A DNA stretch of 64,000 bases from Alphaproteobacteria bacterium HGW-Alphaproteobacteria-4 (lineage in GTDB: Bacteria > Pseudomonadota > Alphaproteobacteria > Rhodobacterales > Rhodobacteraceae): NCBI GenBank assembly GCA_002842855.1, contig PHEE01000006.1:44905-108904 (forward strand). Reading direction: 5' to 3'. Every line of letters starts with the position of its first letter. The stretch's first letter is position 1. The notes under the pieces were generated by a model that saw only the letters and a list, made by a program, of their open reading frames with translations, was not told the DNA's origin and did no database searches. A program made the translations under genes and the position numbers. Below, one piece after another: positions 62,954 to 64,000 of this stretch.

Positions 62954-63837
62954 TCCGCGTATTCCTGGCCGCAGCGCTGCTTGCCACCCCGGTCGGGGCC
63001 GAGACCTTGGCGCGCACGCTGTTTGGCGCGGCCAAGGTGCCGTCGCCGCAGGCGACCGAGGCAATCGGGTCTTATGCCAAAGGGTGCGGCGCGGGGCTGG
63101 TGGCGATGCCGGAAAGCGGGCCAACCTGGCAGGCGATGCGGCTGAGCAGAAACCGCTTCTGGGGTCAGCCCGAGATGATCGCGTATTTGCAAGACCTTTC
63201 GCGCGTGGCGCAGGCCGTCGGCTGGGCGGGCCTGTATTTTGGCGATATCAGCCAGCCCCGCGGCGGGCCGATGACGGGCGATCATGCCAGCCACCAGATC
63301 GGGCTCGATGCCGACATCTGGATGCTGCCGCCGAGGCGGCTGAACCTGAGCCGCGCCGAGCGCGAAGAGATATCTTCGATTTCGGTGCGCACTGCGGATC
63401 AGCGCGCGGTGAACGAAAACTTCACCCCGGCGCATGCCGCGCTGTTGCAGGCGGCGGCATCTGACCCGAGGGTGGACCGTATCTTCGTGGCGGCGGCGGT
63501 AAAACTGGAGATGTGCAAGACCGCCACCCGGCGCGATACTGCCTGGCTGCAAAAAATTCGCCCGATAGCCGGGCACAACACCCATTTTCATGTGCGGCTG
63601 CGCTGCCCGGCAGGTTCGGCCAGTTGCATCACGCAATCGCCTACGGTGGCCGAGCTTTCCAATGGCGGCAATGGTTGCGATGCTTCGCTTGACTGGTGGG
63701 TGACGACCTATCTGGAGCCGCCGAAAAAGCCCACGACGCCGCCGCCAAAGCCCACTACGCCGCCGCCGCGCACGGCGGCCACCTACCTCATGTCGGACCT
63801 GCCCGCCCAATGTTCCGCCGTTCTCGCCGCCAAATAA
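62950..63837 (+). CDS. mepA: Penicillin-insensitive murein endopeptidase
   Basis: 295 residues with signal peptide (FLAAALLATPVGAET). Zinc residues H112/H115, D122 in MTGDHASHQIGLDADIW, and HxH in HNTHFHVRLRC (M74 family). Cleaves D-Ala-meso-DAP crosslinks. It has a Pro/Thr/Lys linker (PPKKPTTPPPKPTTPPP), from a 24-bp tandem DNA repeat near 63721-63766, then a short tail with a cysteine. Coupled to the MFS gene upstream. Confidence 0.94.
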   Translation: MIRVFLAAALLATPVGAETLARTLFGAAKVPSPQATEAIGSYAKGCGAGLVAMPESGPTWQAMRLSRNRFWGQPEMIAYLQDLSRVAQAVGWAGLYFGDISQPRGGPMTGDHASHQIGLDADIWMLPPRRLNLSRAEREEISSISVRTADQRAVNENFTPAHAALLQAAASDPRVDRIFVAAAVKLEMCKTATRRDTAWLQKIRPIAGHNTHFHVRLRCPAGSASCITQSPTVAELSNGGNGCDASLDWWVTTYLEPPKKPTTPPPKPTTPPPRTAATYLMSDLPAQCSAVLAAK

Positions 63838-64000
63838 CCCTTGTGCTGGTTCTGGTGCTCGCTGCCGGTGCGGCGGGCGCGGAAGGTCTGGCGGAATACC
63901 TCGGCTCGATCACCTGGGCCGATGCCGACCCCGCCTTTGGCGGATTTTCGGGCATTGAGGTGGCAGCGGACGGGGTGGGGTTTCTGGCGCTGTCAGACCG
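63810..64000 (+). CDS. Phytase-like esterase (PF13449), cut by the window edge
   Basis: 63 complete codons. MFRRSRRQITLVLVLVLAAG is a signal peptide; then GGFSGIEVAADGVGFLALSDR is the start of an esterase-like, phytase-type propeller domain. The ATG lies inside the end of mepA (28-base overlap). Confidence 0.75.
   Translation, partial: MFRRSRRQITLVLVLVLAAGAAGAEGLAEYLGSITWADADPAFGGFSGIEVAADGVGFLALSD

Noticed and set aside
1..64000. Insertion sequences or transposases
   Set aside because: I saw no transposase motif or terminal inverted repeat pair beyond the island att repeats.

Overview
The window is GC-rich chromosomal DNA that reads as a member of the Rhodobacteraceae/Paracoccaceae (Alphaproteobacteria). 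This is inferred from protein resemblance and gene order (gpmI - EnvC-like - ctpA - rppH; rsfS - rlmH; serB <-> serC - serA; leuCD with leuB nearby; DUF2585, IalB and DUF2339 proteins) and from an interspersed repeat, CTTGCCTTGGC..AAATATCCCCGCCGGAGGC, that I remember from this family. No database was searched.

Layout. (1) 1-2347: end of a glycosyltransferase gene, an MFS transporter and the RNA 2',3'-cyclic phosphodiesterase ThpR. (2) 2347-11556: a 9.2 kb integrated element, flanked by a perfect 49-bp direct repeat of the 3' part of the tRNA-Pro(CGG) gene at 11510-11586. It carries a tyrosine integrase, a small Cys/His protein, an AlpA-like DNA-binding protein, a fused PrimPol-helicase followed by an iteron cluster that looks like an origin, a three-gene leftward operon of membrane/secreted/small proteins, and a tightly overlapping rightward operon containing a DUF5681 protein and a zinc-ribbon protein. 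It has no conjugation, capsid, portal, large-terminase or lysis gene. I read it as a phage-satellite-like or mobilizable element; this is the most interesting part of the window. (3) 11644-23645: core genes including a DMT transporter, a Na/Pi-cotransporter-type protein, leuB, leuC, leuD, a LysR/SDR divergent pair, rsfS and rlmH. (4) 23796-34867: gpmI, EnvC-like activator, ctpA, rppH, lytic transglycosylase, dapD, LOG protein, YcaQ-like glycosylase, rlmN and IalB: cell envelope, lysine/peptidoglycan precursor and RNA maintenance functions. (5) 35040-42018: asparaginase, TauE exporter, second Na/Pi-type protein, a secreted hydrolase and a DUF2339 membrane gene broken by a frameshift. (6) 42077-48571: the complete phosphorylated serine pathway apart from shared enzymes (serB, serC, serA), a metallophosphoesterase, DUF2585 protein and thiolase. 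(7) 48669-64000: the pbpC - alpha-2-macroglobulin pair, an orphan hybrid histidine kinase, recQ, yggT, thioesterase, a UMF1-type MFS protein, mepA and the start of a phytase-like esterase gene.

How it fits together: outside the element the genes are ordinary housekeeping, with a strong peptidoglycan theme (EnvC-like, CtpA, lytic transglycosylase, DapD, PBP1C with its macroglobulin partner, MepA) and two amino-acid pathways (leucine, serine). Inside the element the modules are integration, regulation/replication, cargo and a second operon of mostly unknown proteins. Before insertion, thpR and the DMT transporter flanked the tRNA-Pro gene directly.
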